This document shows, piece by piece, positions 1 to 6,098 of a stretch of DNA of 7,400 nt. This DNA comes from JADFRD01 sp964491015 (lineage in GTDB: Bacteria; Fidelibacterota; Marinisomatia; Marinisomatales; TCS55), in contig CAZBEY010000085.1 in NCBI GenBank assembly GCA_964491015.1, positions 1 through 7,400 of the forward strand. Direction: 5' to 3'. The notes beneath the pieces were generated by a model. It saw only the letters and a program-made list of their open reading frames with translations. It had not been told where the DNA came from and made no database searches. The position numbers and the translations under genes were made by a program. The stretch's first letter is position 1, and each line of letters begins with the position of its first letter.

Positions 1-20
1 AGGCCATCTTTTTTCCGCAA

Positions 21-118
21 CTCACCAATCACCAGTTCCCGCTCACCACTCACCAGTTCCCAATCACCACTCACCAGTTCCCACTCACCACTCACCAGTT
101 CCCGCTCACCACTCACCA
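21..118. repeat. 21-bp tandem repeat, about 4.7 copies
   Basis: Four complete 21-bp units start at 21, 42, 63 and 84, followed by a 14-bp partial unit at 105-118. The consensus is CTCACCACTCACCAGTTCCC plus G or A, with only one or two substitutions per copy. The units are directly adjacent with no spacers, so this is not a CRISPR. The following stretch (119-152) is pyrimidine-rich and looks like a degenerate continuation. The unit length is a multiple of three, and the frame of the downstream LptE-like gene stays open through it, reading SPLTSS plus R, Q or H per unit. Similar CTCACCA-type repeats occur between genes in many FCB-group genomes; that comparison is from general knowledge. Confidence 0.9.
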
Positions 119-156
119 TAACACTCCTCACATTCTCCATTTTCCATTTTTCATGC

Positions 157-660
157 ATGTTTTACTCTATGGCCGGTTCGATTCCGCCCAATATAAAAAG
201 TATCGCCATTCCGCTGGTGGAAAATCAAACGGCAGAATTCGCCATGGCAGAGACTGTGACTGATAATCTCCTGGCCAAGTTTAATGAAGAAAATATTTTA
301 CGGGTGATTGATGAAAAAAATGCAGATTCGGTATTAAGGGGAATTATTTTAAGAGTAAACGATGGTCCCTACACGTTTAGCAAAGAAGAAGCTGTGACGG
401 AATACCGTTTCACCCTGACCATGAAAATAGAATGGGTTGATATTGAGAATGACAAAGTGCTGCTAACCAAGCAATATTCCGGCTGGGGAGCCTACGGATT
501 GAGTGGAGACATCAGCAGTGACGGCATTGACAACGACGGAGATGGATCTATCGATGGCGATGATGTGGATGAAATCGGTGATCCCAGAGAATTTGCCAAC
601 AGAATTGCGGTGGAAAAAATTGCAGAAGACGTTTTAAATGATATTTTGACGTCGTGGTAA
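157..660 (+). CDS. lptE: LptE-like LPS-assembly lipoprotein, 5' end uncertain
   Basis: LptE plugs the LptD barrel in the outer membrane and helps insert lipopolysaccharide at the cell surface. The hallmark N-terminal segment is present at residues 7-24 (GSIPPNIKSIAIPLVENQ), followed by a helix (AETVTDNLLAKF), a DADSVLRG-like strand (residues 57-62), the TEYRFTLTMKIEW strand (81-93) and a C-terminal helix ending in W167. The ATG at 157 is the first possible Met, but the codon just before it is TGC (Cys, 154-156). Family members normally have a lipobox Cys a few residues before the YSF-G-S-PP motif, so the mature protein probably starts at that Cys. The frame is open leftward to the window edge through a 21-bp repeat, with no ATG, GTG or TTG, so the real signal peptide lies further upstream or was lost. 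Residues 118-142 form an unusual acidic Asp/Gly insert. Function is assigned by family resemblance. Confidence 0.72.
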   Translation: MFYSMAGSIPPNIKSIAIPLVENQTAEFAMAETVTDNLLAKFNEENILRVIDEKNADSVLRGIILRVNDGPYTFSKEEAVTEYRFTLTMKIEWVDIENDKVLLTKQYSGWGAYGLSGDISSDGIDNDGDGSIDGDDVDEIGDPREFANRIAVEKIAEDVLNDILTSW

Positions 661-755
661 TACTTGTGCTGGTTATTGGCAGCAGGTTAGTAGTATCTGG
701 TAACGATATTGAACCTTTGGAAGGTTAATATTGGATAAAAAACTATAAAGAATAA
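661..755. other. Intergenic segment with a weak hairpin
   Basis: No coding frame is evident. A short perfect hairpin (AACCTT at 712-717, loop TGG, AAGGTT at 721-726) lies about 50 bp after the lptE stop. It is only 6 bp, AT-rich, and has no U-run directly after it, so calling it a terminator would be weak. Confidence 0.3.
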
Positions 756-865
756 TGTCATTGCGAGGACAGATCACGAAGTGTCTGGACGTGGTAATCT
801 CCTTGGATCGGCTGAAAGAAGGAGATCGCTTCATCCCAACAAAAATGTTGAAATTCGCGATGACA
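756..865. repeat. MITE-like inverted-repeat element
   Basis: The element begins TGTCATTGCGAG and ends with TTCGCGATGACA. The reverse complement of the end matches the beginning at 10 of 12 bases, giving imperfect terminal inverted repeats. An inner inverted repeat, ATCTCCTT at 797-804 and AAGGAGAT at 819-826, would form a stem with a 14-nt loop. It lies wholly within the lptE-asnS gap and has no coding capacity. The TGTCATTGCGAG...GGAGATCGCTTC pattern resembles a short palindromic element scattered between genes in many bacterial genomes; this match is from general knowledge and no search was done. Its divergent ends suggest an old copy. As RNA it would fold into a long hairpin and may affect transcription between lptE and asnS. 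Confidence 0.75.
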
Positions 866-907
866 GATAATTATTATTTTGATTGAATTAATGTAACGAC
901 TGAACAA

Positions 908-918
908 TTAGAAAGGAA
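908..918 (+). promoter_or_regulatory. Shine-Dalgarno site for asnS
   Basis: A purine-rich stretch (TTAGAAAGGAA, with AAGGA as core) sits about 5 nt before the ATG at 922. It supports this start codon for asnS. No clear promoter hexamers were recognised in 866-907. Confidence 0.6.
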
Positions 919-921
919 AAT

Positions 922-2214
922 ATGAGCAAAGTAACCATAAAAAATTTGAAAGATCACGCTGGGGAGGAAGTTGCTCTCAACGGATGGGTTTATAATAAAA
1001 GATCCATTGGGAAAGTATGGTTTCTCATCCTCCGGGACGGCAGTGGAATGACGCAATGCGTGGTGGTAAAAGGTCAAGTAGCCGATAGTGTTTTTAATCT
1101 GAGAAATGATCTAACCCAGGAATCGTCCGTATCTGTAACGGGCGTGGTAAAAGAAGAACCCCGTTCAGTTGGCGGATATGAAATTGGGGTAACAAATGTG
1201 GAAGTTCATCAAATTGCCGAAGAATATCCCATTACGCCCAAAGAACACGGCACATCGTTTTTAATGGATAACCGCCATTTGTGGATTCGTTCCAAAAAGC
1301 AAAATGCCATATTGAAAGTCCGCCATCAGGTGATTAAAGCCTGCCGGGATTTTTTCGATAATAACGGTTTTACGCTGGTGGATACGCCGATATTTACTGC
1401 CAATGCCTGCGAAGGCACGTCCAACCTGTTTGCCGTGGATTATTTTGAAAGATCAGCTTATTTAACCCAAAGCGGACAATTGTATTCCGAAGCAACAGCA
1501 GCCGCATTGGGAAAGGTCTATTGTTTTGGTCCTACCTTTCGAGCGGAAAAATCCAAGACCCGTCGCCATTTGACGGAATTCTGGATGGTCGAACCGGAGA
1601 TGGCTTACTGCAACCTGGATGAAAATATGGATGTTGCAGAGCAATTTGTGGAATATATTGTTCAGTGGTGTTTGGAGCATTGCAAAGATGAATTAGAAAT
1701 CCTTGAGCGGAATACATCCGGTTTGGAAAAGGTAAAAGCACCCTTCCCGAGAATTACTTACGATGAAGCAGCAAAAATCCTTCAGGACAATGGCGCTGAC
1801 TTTACCTACGGGACGGACTTTGGCGGAACAGATGAGACTATTATTTCATCTCAATTCGATCGACCGGTCATGGTGCACCGCTGGCCTGCAGAGATCAAAG
1901 CATTTTACATGAAACGGGATGCAGAAAATGACAACCTGGCTCTGGGAGTGGATATGCTGGCCCCGGAAGGTTATGGTGAAATCATTGGTGGCGGACAGCG
2001 TGAGGATGATCTATCCATTCTGGAAAGCAGAATCAAGGAACACGAATTGGATATGAAGGATTTTAAATGGTATCTGGATTTGAGAAGATACGGATCTGTT
2101 CCCCATTCCGGTTTTGGTCTTGGAATCGAGCGGACTATTACCTGGATCACTGGTATCAAGCATATCCGGGAGACCATTCCATTTCCACGGACATTGGCGA
2201 GGCTGGAGCCATGA
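922..2214 (+). CDS. asnS: Asparaginyl-tRNA synthetase
   Basis: This cytoplasmic class IIb aminoacyl-tRNA synthetase charges tRNA-Asn with asparagine using ATP. The protein is 430 aa, a normal length. An N-terminal OB-fold anticodon-binding domain covers about residues 15-100 (VALNGWVYNKRSIGKVWF). The catalytic core shows a motif 1 helix around residues 125-155, the family segment TPIFTANACEGTSNLF, motif 2 (FRAEKSKTRRHLTEFWMVEPE-type, around 206-226) and motif 3 (GFGLGIERTITWITG) near the C-terminus, ending PFPRTLARLEP. The NACEGTSNLF and EFWMVEPE signatures favour AsnRS over AspRS. A good ribosome-binding site precedes the ATG. The TGA stop overlaps the ATG of the downstream antitoxin stub (ATGA at 2211-2214). 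AspRS-like or non-discriminating activity cannot be excluded by eye but is unlikely. Confidence 0.96.
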   Translation: MSKVTIKNLKDHAGEEVALNGWVYNKRSIGKVWFLILRDGSGMTQCVVVKGQVADSVFNLRNDLTQESSVSVTGVVKEEPRSVGGYEIGVTNVEVHQIAEEYPITPKEHGTSFLMDNRHLWIRSKKQNAILKVRHQVIKACRDFFDNNGFTLVDTPIFTANACEGTSNLFAVDYFERSAYLTQSGQLYSEATAAALGKVYCFGPTFRAEKSKTRRHLTEFWMVEPEMAYCNLDENMDVAEQFVEYIVQWCLEHCKDELEILERNTSGLEKVKAPFPRITYDEAAKILQDNGADFTYGTDFGGTDETIISSQFDRPVMVHRWPAEIKAFYMKRDAENDNLALGVDMLAPEGYGEIIGGGQREDDLSILESRIKEHELDMKDFKWYLDLRRYGSVPHSGFGLGIERTITWITGIKHIRETIPFPRTLARLEP

Positions 2215-2372
2215 TGAATAGAATTAATATTCCGCAAAATGCACAAAATTCACAAAATGATAAGATGACAAATTTTGAGGATTTGCTCAAAGAAAAATAT
2301 GGTGAGAGAGAAACGCCAAAAAGAGATAATTATGAGAATAAGGTTTTATCGTTCAGAATTCTAGAAATTTAA
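2211..2372 (+). pseudogene. Truncated HigA-like HTH antitoxin, N-terminal stub
   Basis: The frame encodes 53 residues from the ATG overlapping the asnS stop, or 35 residues from the internal ATG at 2265, which is the more family-like start (MTNFEDLLKEKYGERETPKR). The FEDLLKEKYG...GTPKRDNYEN pattern is the usual leader preceding the XRE-type helix-turn-helix in HigA-like antitoxins. Here the frame stops (TAA 2370-2372) right after SFRILEI, where the first helix of the DNA-binding domain should begin, so the HTH domain is absent. No RelE/HigB-like toxin gene is seen upstream or downstream. I read it as the relic of a toxin-antitoxin locus inserted just behind asnS. It could still be translated by coupling to asnS, but would lack DNA binding. 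The family match is from memory of the motif. Confidence 0.55.
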
Positions 2373-2388
2373 ATGGGTTAGCAGAAAT

Positions 2389-2700
2389 ATGAATATGAAA
2401 TATATAATAAAACCAAAGCACTACGAATACGGTGAAAAACATCATATTCCATCGTTTTTATTAAATTTCAAATTTCAGTTATTGATTGGAATAGTACTTT
2501 ATGCTATGTTTTTTATTTTTAGTGAACTTGATATAACTGAATTATTGGTATCTTCTTTTTCTTATTTTATGATAAGTATGATTGGAGGTATTGCATTGAT
2601 TGGTCCATCATTTTGGATTTTGAGCCTTTTAGGGATTGGTGATTATGATATTTTGCGAATCAAAACAGATTCAGAAGGGAATACAGTTGAATATCCTTGA
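2389..2700 (+). CDS. Small membrane protein of unknown function
   Basis: This 103-aa protein is not recognised. The N-terminus (residues 1-27) is polar and basic with several His and Tyr. A hydrophobic segment follows at about 29-46 (LLIGIVLYAMFFIFSEL), then a second long hydrophobic stretch at about 53-82 rich in Ser, Phe, Ile and Gly that could make one kinked or two short membrane spans. The tail (83-103) is polar. It probably resides in the inner membrane; there is no cleavable signal peptide pattern. No convincing Shine-Dalgarno site precedes either ATG (2389 or 2395). The gene is more AT-rich than asnS or nadE and sits between an antitoxin stub and a broken DinD-like gene, so it probably belongs to the same accessory block. 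Coding status is moderately supported by length and coherent membrane topology. Confidence 0.5.
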   Translation: MNMKYIIKPKHYEYGEKHHIPSFLLNFKFQLLIGIVLYAMFFIFSELDITELLVSSFSYFMISMIGGIALIGPSFWILSLLGIGDYDILRIKTDSEGNTVEYP

Positions 2701-2748
2701 AAATAAAGAGCCAAAATATGTTTAATACAAATGTCAGATAAATAGATT

Positions 2749-3565
2749 ATGACTAAAGAAAATAAAATCCGATTATTTCAAGAGCATAAAGTCAGAACTC
2801 ATTGGGACGATGACAAAGAGAAATGGTTTTTTTCCATCATAGATGTTGTGGCGATTTTGACAGGAAGTCCAAGACCAAGGAAATATTGGAATGCTCTAAA
2901 AACCAAACTTCAAGACGAAGGAAGTCAGTTGTCCCAAAATTTGGGACAACTGAAAATGCAATCATCAGATGGAAAATTATACAAAACAGATGTAGCTGAT
3001 ACAGAACAGTTATTACGACTGATCCAATCCATCCCATCTCCCAAAGCTGAACCGTTTAAAATGTGGTTGGCAAAAGTGGGTTCTGAAAGGATTGATGAGA
3101 CAGATAACCCAGAATTAGCTTTTGACAGAGCCATGGAAACCTATCTTAAAAAAGGATATTCTAAGGAGTGGATAAACCAAAGATTAAAAAGCATTGAAGT
3201 CCGAAAAGAACTGACGGATGAATGGGATAAAAGGGGAGTAAAGAAAGGACTGGAATACGCTATCTTATCCAATGAAATCACAGAAGCATGGAGCGGATTT
3301 GATGTGAAAGGTTATAAGAAATTCAAAGGGTTGAAAAAAGAAAACCTGCGGGATAATATGAGTATTGGTGCTCAATATGTTGGCAGAAGCCACGACAACT
3401 GAAATTAGTATAGAGAAAAAACCAAAAACATTTGACGAGAATAAAACGATTGCTAAACAGGGTGGAACCATTGCTGGAAATACGCGAAAAGAAATTGAAG
3501 AAAAAACAGGTAAAAGAGTAGTCACGAAGCTTACAGCACAAAAATATTTGGATAATAAAAAGTGA
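2749..3565 (+). pseudogene. BRO-N / DinD-like protein gene, frameshifted
   Basis: The intact protein would be about 274 aa, the size I recall for E. coli DinD. The first frame (2749-3402, 217 aa) contains a BRO-type N-terminal domain at about residues 14-115 (WFFSIIDVVAILTGSPRPRKYW, then LYKTDVADTEQLLRLIQSIPSPKAEPFKMWL), followed by the helical part LAFDRAMETYLKKGYSKEWINQRL and GLKKENLRDNM. It then runs into an unrelated tail (SIGAQYVGRSHDN). The proper continuation (LVLNMLAEATTTEIS ... KQGGTIAGNTRKEIEEKTGKRVV) lies in the +1 frame at 3365-3565. Only 4 nt separate the ATG Met codon from this continuation where about 12 are expected, consistent with an 8-nt deletion near 3361-3364. BRO-N proteins bind DNA; DinD is SOS-induced and antagonises RecA filaments. 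The N-terminal part may still be made. No good ribosome-binding site is visible. Confidence 0.75.
2925..2953. repeat. 29-bp palindrome with 14-bp perfect arms
   Basis: The arms at 2925-2938 (TCAGTTGTCCCAAA) and 2940-2953 are exact reverse complements around a single central A at 2939. It lies inside the coding region of the DinD-like gene and encodes QLSQNLGQL. A symmetric DNA-binding site or mRNA hairpin is possible, but no function can be proven from the sequence. Confidence 0.9.
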
Positions 3566-3590
3566 AGTATCATTTTTCATTTCGGTATAT

Positions 3591-3594
3591 AAGG
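3591..3594 (+). promoter_or_regulatory. Shine-Dalgarno-like site for the LOG-family gene
   Basis: AAGG lies 8 nt before the ATG at 3603 and supports that start codon. The match is short. Confidence 0.4.
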
Positions 3595-3602
3595 TAATAA
3601 TT

Positions 3603-4055
3603 ATGTTCAATAAAACACGCATATCCGTTTTCGGAGGCCGGGACATTAACGAAAGTATTTACAAAGATGCCTACGAATTGGGCAAACTCCTGGCGAAGGA
3701 GAGATATCTCGTCTATTGCGGTGGTGGAAATGGAGTAATGGAAGCGGTATCTAAAGGAGTCCATGTTGGAGGCGGAACATGTGTGGGAATTCTCAAAGGT
3801 AGTTCCTTAGATGAAATGAATGACTATATTACAATTCCCGTATCTACGAATATGGGAATTACCAGAAATGCATTGCTGGCTTATAACTGCGATACGGCTG
3901 TAGCCATCAGCGGGAAATATGGAACATTATCGGAAATTGCCTACGCCATGCAGTTGGAAAAACCTGTAGTAGGACTCCATAGCTGGGATCTAGAAAATTT
4001 GATAAACGTAAATACTCCACATGAAGTTATTCAATTTATTAAAGAAAACACTTAA
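3603..4055 (+). CDS. LOG/SLOG-family Rossmann-fold protein (TIGR00725-like)
   Basis: This 150-aa protein shows the core of the LOG ('lysine decarboxylase-like') nucleotide-binding fold. There is an opening beta strand ISVFGGRD (7-14), a glycine-rich loop CGGGNGVMEAVSKG (39-52), an Arg in GITRNALL (R88), and the second phosphate-binding loop SGKYGTLSEIAYAMQLEKPVVGL (103-125), where the canonical PGGxGTxxE appears as SGKYGTLSE with Glu111. The length is shorter than classical cytokinin-activating LOG enzymes (about 190 aa) and fits the small TIGR00725-type group, whose biochemical role I do not know precisely. Related SLOG domains bind or hydrolyse nucleotide derivatives. It is probably cytosolic. 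It has its own ribosome-binding site and lies 37 bp after the DinD-like remnant, with an inverted-repeat element downstream, so it is probably transcribed on its own or with the block upstream. Confidence 0.82.
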   Translation: MFNKTRISVFGGRDINESIYKDAYELGKLLAKERYLVYCGGGNGVMEAVSKGVHVGGGTCVGILKGSSLDEMNDYITIPVSTNMGITRNALLAYNCDTAVAISGKYGTLSEIAYAMQLEKPVVGLHSWDLENLINVNTPHEVIQFIKENT

Positions 4056-4107
4056 AGTAAAGTATGAAACATCTTTATTAATATGGTTTGTTATTTTCGA
4101 AAAGTAA

Positions 4108-4193
4108 AACTTCGCGATATTTACGTAAATTTCCGTGTTCTTTGCGGTAAAGAAACTATTAACCGCGAAGAACGCCAAAGAAAGCGCAAAGTT
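4108..4193. repeat. Imperfect inverted-repeat element before acyP
   Basis: Outer arms AACTTCGCG (4108-4116) and CGCAAAGTT (4185-4193) pair at 8 of 9 positions. Inner arms GTGTTCTTTGCGGT (4135-4148) and ACCGCGAAGAACGC (4162-4175) pair at 12 of 14, with a 13-nt loop. The right half is a run of short GCGAAG/GCCAAAG/GCGCAAAG steps. This 'CTTTGCG...GCGGTTAA' style is a recurrent intergenic repeat in many genomes, by general knowledge only. It fills the gap between the LOG-family stop and the acyP GTG, so it may act as a terminator or processing hairpin for the upstream gene. Confidence 0.75.
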
Positions 4194-4209
4194 CTCAAAG
4201 TAAAATATT

Positions 4210-4482
4210 GTGAAAGCATTTAAGGCAACGGTTTCAGGAAAAGTCCAAGGCGTCTGGTTTCGCGACTCAACGCGGAAAGAGGCTGTAAAATTGAATGTAG
4301 TGGGTTGGGTAATGAATAAACCTGAGGGAACTGTTTATTTAGAAGCAGAAGGTGAAGAAGAGCAATTAAATCAATTAATAAAATGGCTTAAAGTGGGTTC
4401 ACGATATTCCCGTGTGGATGATGTTGAAATAGAATGGGTTGAACCAATAGGTTCTTATTCAACCTTCGAAATGAGATATTAA
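4210..4482 (+). CDS. acyP: Acylphosphatase
   Basis: Acylphosphatase hydrolyses the carboxyl-phosphate bond of acyl phosphates in the cytoplasm. The 90-aa length is typical. The family loop GKVQGVWFRDSTRKEA places the phosphate-binding Arg at residue 18, and GWVMNKPEGTVYLEAEGE places the catalytic Asn at residue 36; the chain ends FEMRY as usual. The start is GTG (4210), chosen because MKAFKATVSGKVQGV aligns with normal N-termini and no in-frame ATG is available. There is no clear Shine-Dalgarno site; the repeat element ending near 4193-4200 directly precedes it, which is odd. The stop codon shares one base with the ATG of nadE (TAATG at 4480-4484), so the two genes are probably translationally coupled. 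Its link to NAD synthesis is unknown. Confidence 0.95.
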   Translation: MKAFKATVSGKVQGVWFRDSTRKEAVKLNVVGWVMNKPEGTVYLEAEGEEEQLNQLIKWLKVGSRYSRVDDVEIEWVEPIGSYSTFEMRY

Positions 4483-6098
4483 TGAAGATCGCTCTCTGCC
4501 AAGTAAATCCTACCGTCGGTGCCCTGGACGCCAATAAAAACCTTATTCTCGACAATTATAGAAAAGCTGTGGATAATAGCGCCGAATTAGTAGTTTTCCC
4601 GGAAATGGTTATTACCGGCTATCCCATTGCAGACCTCTTATACGAAAATGGCTTTGTGGATGAAAATATGACCATTCTGGGCGATATTGCCGCTCTATCA
4701 ACCATTCCCCTTATTTTGGGCTATATCCACAAGGAAAACGGAAATTTATTTAATTCTGCCGCTGTCTGTGTAGATGGGAAGCAGATTAACCGTTATGACA
4801 AGATTTTATTGCCCACTTATGATGTATTTGACGAAGACCGATATTTTAGGACCGGAACGGAATTGGGTTTATGTGAAGTGGAAATTGCCGGAGAAAAAAT
4901 TAAAATCGGACTGGAAATCTGTGAAGACCTCTGGGATGATGAATATGAGTTCAAGGTATCAGCGGAATTGGCAAAATCAGGAGCAGATTGTATTGTTAAT
5001 ATTTCGGCGTCGCCATATCACGAACTCCGTTTGCAGGAACGACTTGAGTTAATTCAAATCAAAGTCAGGAAAACGGGAATCCCATTTTATTATTGCAACC
5101 TCGTTGGAGCACAGGATGAACTGGTATTTGACGGGCAATCATTGGCCATAAATTCTCAAGGAAATATCATCGGTTACGGGCCACGATTTGAGGAAAGAAT
5201 TATTTACCTGGAGACGGAATACTCTGATGAAGTGGAATTACCGGAGGAAGATCGGGAAGGAGAGATGTATTCGGCCCTTGTTTTGGGTGTAAAAGATTAT
5301 TTCAAAAAAACAGGCCATAAGGAAGCAGTCATCGGCTTAAGCGGGGGAATTGATTCCTCCTTGGTGGCTTGCATTGCTGCGGATGCATTGGGAAAGGAAA
5401 ATGTGCACGGTGTTTCTATGCCGTCCGTCTTTTCCAGTGGACACAGCAAAACGGATGCGCAACAATTAGGGGAGACTCTGGGTATAGATTATCGCACCAT
5501 CGCCATCCCGGATATTGTGGATGAATATGAAAAAACGCTCCATTCACAATTTGCAGGGAAAGATCGAAATGTAGCCGAAGAAAATATCCAGGCACGCATC
5601 AGAGGGAATTTACTTATGGCATTATCCAATAAATTAAATTGGATAGTGCTTTCTACCGGGAATAAGACCGAATTGGCTCTGGGATATTGCACGTTGTACG
5701 GTGATATGAGTGGTGGACTGGCAGTGATATCCGATCTTTCTAAAACAGATGTTTATGAATTATCAAAATGGGTAAATAGAAAAGCAGGGACTGACCGAAT
5801 ACCGGTCAATTGTATTGATAAACCACCTTCGGCGGAATTATCTCCGGATCAAGTGGACCCATTCGACTATGATATTGTCAGTCCGTTGGTGGATCTCATT
5901 GTTGAGGAAAGAAAATCACCGGCACAATTGATCGAGAGAGGTTACGACCGGGATTTGGTGGTTGACATTTACCAAAAAATAAGAATCAATGAATACAAAC
6001 GTAGACAGGCGGCTCCCGGGATACGAGTAACGAAAAAAGCTTTTGGCACCGGACGGCGTATGCCCATTGTAAATCATTATCGGGGAAAAAAATCATGA
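4482..6098 (+). CDS. nadE: Glutamine-dependent NAD+ synthetase
   Basis: This cytoplasmic enzyme converts nicotinic acid adenine dinucleotide to NAD+ using ATP and ammonia from glutamine, the last step of NAD synthesis. It has two domains in 538 aa. The N-terminal nitrilase-type glutaminase (about 1-250) has the Glu-Lys-Cys triad visible as Glu41 (VVFPEMVITGYP), Lys107 (RYDKILLPTYDVFDE) and Cys147 (GLEICEDLW). The C-terminal synthetase (about 260-538) has the PP-loop SGGIDSS (287-293), plus STGNKTELALGYCTLYGDMSGG and DKPPSAELSPDQ. The ending PIVNHYR is typical. Having the glutaminase domain means ammonia is delivered internally rather than taken from solution. The ATG overlaps the acyP stop by one base, and the TGA overlaps the ATG of the next gene (ATGA at 6095-6098), placing it in the middle of a three-gene operon. 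Confidence 0.97.
   Translation: MKIALCQVNPTVGALDANKNLILDNYRKAVDNSAELVVFPEMVITGYPIADLLYENGFVDENMTILGDIAALSTIPLILGYIHKENGNLFNSAAVCVDGKQINRYDKILLPTYDVFDEDRYFRTGTELGLCEVEIAGEKIKIGLEICEDLWDDEYEFKVSAELAKSGADCIVNISASPYHELRLQERLELIQIKVRKTGIPFYYCNLVGAQDELVFDGQSLAINSQGNIIGYGPRFEERIIYLETEYSDEVELPEEDREGEMYSALVLGVKDYFKKTGHKEAVIGLSGGIDSSLVACIAADALGKENVHGVSMPSVFSSGHSKTDAQQLGETLGIDYRTIAIPDIVDEYEKTLHSQFAGKDRNVAEENIQARIRGNLLMALSNKLNWIVLSTGNKTELALGYCTLYGDMSGGLAVISDLSKTDVYELSKWVNRKAGTDRIPVNCIDKPPSAELSPDQVDPFDYDIVSPLVDLIVEERKSPAQLIERGYDRDLVVDIYQKIRINEYKRRQAAPGIRVTKKAFGTGRRMPIVNHYRGKKS
6082..6086 (+). promoter_or_regulatory. Shine-Dalgarno-like site inside the nadE end
   Basis: GGGGA lies 8 nt before the ATG at 6095, within the last nadE codons. 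Together with the 4-nt overlap it supports coupled translation of the downstream gene. Confidence 0.45.

Noticed and set aside
21..118. CRISPR array
   Set aside because: The 21-bp units are directly adjacent without unique spacers and no cas gene is nearby.
661..921. tRNA or other structured RNA gene
   Set aside because: No cloverleaf or TTCRANY-type loop was seen; the folding potential here is explained by the inverted-repeat element.
1462..2246. Minus-strand open frames opposite asnS
   Set aside because: They encode no recognisable motifs and mirror a well-conserved plus-strand gene.
2067..2372. A longer 101-aa plus-strand gene beginning inside asnS
   Set aside because: Its first half is an out-of-frame reading of asnS motif 3; only the part from 2211 onward resembles a protein family.
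2925..2953. The palindrome as a rho-independent terminator
   Set aside because: It lies in the middle of a conserved coding domain and is not followed by a U-run.
3330..3402. Programmed ribosomal frameshift in the DinD-like gene
   Set aside because: The A-run at 3334-3339 is not a slippery heptamer in the correct phase, and a -1 slip would not reach the downstream frame, which needs +1; an indel is simpler.
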